This document shows, piece after piece, positions 7,165-7,766 of a stretch of DNA of 7,766 bases. A program made the position numbers and the translations under genes. Source of the stretch: Spirochaetaceae bacterium (GTDB lineage Bacteria > Spirochaetota > Spirochaetia > Treponematales > Treponemataceae); assembly GCA_017382775.1 (NCBI GenBank), contig JAFNZQ010000077.1, positions 1-7,766 of the forward strand. The letters are read 5' to 3'. The notes under the pieces were generated by a model. That model ran no database searches. It was not told where the DNA came from and saw only the letters and a program-made list of their open reading frames with translations. Positions within the stretch are counted from its first letter, which is position 1, and each line of letters starts with the position of its first letter.

Positions 7165-7597
7165 AAAATTCCAACTTCAACGGCTGAGGATTCTGCGCTT
7201 TGTGAGGATGATCCGAACCGGCGTAAACTTTTACGTTTTTAAGCAATTTTTTGCCGAGACGTGTGGAAGGAATCATTCCCTTAATTGCCAAATACAACGG
7301 CTCTTCCGGATGTCGCTCAATCTTCTTCGCAAAGGTGAAGGATTTAAGTCCGCCGGGAAAACCGGTGTGGTGATAATAGATTTTGTCGGATTCTTTCGTT
7401 CCGGAAACGGCAACTTTTTCCGCATTGATAATGATGATGTTGTCTCCCATTTCTTGATGGGGCGTGTAAGTTGCCTTGTTTTTACCGCGCAACATTGAAG
7501 CAACCTTTGCCGCAAGGCGTCCCATGGGCAAACCTGTAGCGTCTATCAGATACCAATTGCGAGGAACATCTTTGTCCTTTATAAAAATTGTCTTCAT
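7163..7597 (-). CDS. rplM: 50S ribosomal protein L13
   Basis: L13 is an early-assembly protein of the large ribosomal subunit that binds 23S rRNA. The 144-residue product has the usual bacterial length. It shows the family features in order: NWYLIDATGLPMGRLAAKVA (residues 14-33), LRGKNKATYTPHQEMGD (36-52), the INAEKVAVSGTK strand (57-68), YYHHTGFPGGLKS (74-86), and the C-terminal signature AIKGMIPSTRLGKKLLKNVK (104-123) followed by VYAGSDHPH (124-132). The ATG at 7597 has a good Shine-Dalgarno site and directly follows a strong promoter. The stop TAG (7165-7163) is 10 nt from the rpsI start. The QEMGD wording, where many bacteria have VDTGD, recalls spirochaete L13 as I remember it; that is an inference. 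Nothing is truncated or odd. Confidence 0.98.
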   Translation of the reverse strand: MKTIFIKDKDVPRNWYLIDATGLPMGRLAAKVASMLRGKNKATYTPHQEMGDNIIIINAEKVAVSGTKESDKIYYHHTGFPGGLKSFTFAKKIERHPEEPLYLAIKGMIPSTRLGKKLLKNVKVYAGSDHPHKAQNPQPLKLEF

Positions 7598-7601
7598 TTC
7601 T

Positions 7602-7608
7602 GACCTCT
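7602..7608 (-). promoter_or_regulatory. Ribosome binding site of rplM
   Basis: AGAGGTC lies 4 nt ahead of the ATG at 7597; its GAGG core (7607-7604) is 6 nt from the start codon, a good Shine-Dalgarno spacing. It fixes the rplM start. Confidence 0.75.
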
Positions 7609-7633
7609 GTTCAAATATTCGTAACGGGATTTC

Positions 7634-7662
7634 ATTGTATCAAAAATAAAAAATTTAGTCAA
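7634..7662 (-). promoter_or_regulatory. Promoter of the rplM-rpsI-recX operon
   Basis: On the minus strand there is a -35 box TTGACT (7662-7657), a 17-bp spacer, and a -10 box TACAAT (7639-7634). Each box differs from the sigma-70 consensus by one base and the spacing is ideal. Transcription should start near 7627, giving a leader of about 30 nt before the rplM start. Behind the -35 box, roughly 7665-7700, are long A and T runs that could act as an UP element, common at strong ribosomal-protein promoters. No L13-binding leader structure is visible in so short a leader. The rest of the gene-free stretch 7598-7706 shows nothing else I can support. Confidence 0.8.
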
Positions 7663-7706
7663 GGGATTTCTTGAAAAAATCACATTTTTTTTTGTTTTAA
7701 TTCAAT

Positions 7707-7766
7707 TTATCCCTTTCTTTGATATGCCAACCTTGGCGTTCCGTCCAAAAAGGTGATTACGCCACA
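7707..7766 (-). CDS. Possible C-terminal end of an upstream gene (partial)
   Basis: From the right edge of the window one minus-strand frame is open for 19 codons and ends in TAA at 7709-7707. It would encode a tail ending in LDGTPRLAYQRKG. The other two minus frames stop inside this stretch or shortly after it. Below the stop the sequence turns strongly A/T-rich up to the rplM promoter, which fits a gene end followed by an intergenic region. The fragment is too short to recognise a family, and an open frame of 19 codons can occur by chance. No convincing hairpin terminator follows; there are only A and T tracts. Confidence 0.3.
   Translation of the reverse strand, partial: CGVITFLDGTPRLAYQRKG

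Noticed and set aside
7663..7706. A/T hairpin behind the rplM promoter as a terminator of the upstream gene
   Set aside because: The possible stem pairs only A and T bases around a short loop. It is better explained as A/T tracts upstream of a strong promoter.

Overview
The window reads almost entirely on the minus strand. From right to left it holds a short ribosomal-protein operon, rplM (L13) – rpsI (S9) – recX, and then one enormous open reading frame. That frame starts at 6056 and is still open when the window ends at base 1, at least 2018 codons. It was checked codon by codon and has no in-frame stop.

Organism: a bacterium of moderate GC content. The order L13–S9–RecX, with recX almost touching rpsI, and the L13 wording around its YTPHQEMGD segment resemble what I remember of Treponema. 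A host-associated, Treponema-like spirochaete is my best guess. It is an inference from memory of gene order, not something the window proves.

Layout. At 7707-7766 there may be the last codons of an upstream gene. At 7634-7662 lies a near-consensus sigma-70-type promoter with A/T tracts behind it, driving rplM (7597-7163), rpsI (7152-6760) and recX (6756-6145). The spacings of 10 and 3 nt suggest one transcript with translational coupling. An 88-nt gap follows. It contains a weak inverted repeat over the recX stop codon and a perfect-consensus extended -10 promoter pointing left. The giant gene starts 21 nt past the -10 with GTG and almost no leader.

The giant protein has a clear signal peptide, a tryptophan/tyrosine-rich N-terminal cap, and then a long series of short Gly/Ser/Thr/Asn/Ile/Val-rich beta rungs (GG-x-I-x-F type). 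This pattern is typical of exported right-handed beta-helix adhesins, autotransporter passengers and Pmp-like proteins. In the middle (about residues 931-1558) it has a tandem array of a 78-residue unit: seven good copies and one diverged edge copy. Each unit is made of three smaller rungs, and some copies share identical 47-bp DNA blocks, a sign of recent duplication or gene conversion. The C-terminus, which would reveal the anchoring or secretion route, lies outside the window.

The housekeeping operon and the giant gene look functionally unrelated. The separate strong promoter suggests that the surface protein is an accessory gene placed or expanded next to a conserved operon. The many plus-strand frames opposite the repeats are antisense shadows.
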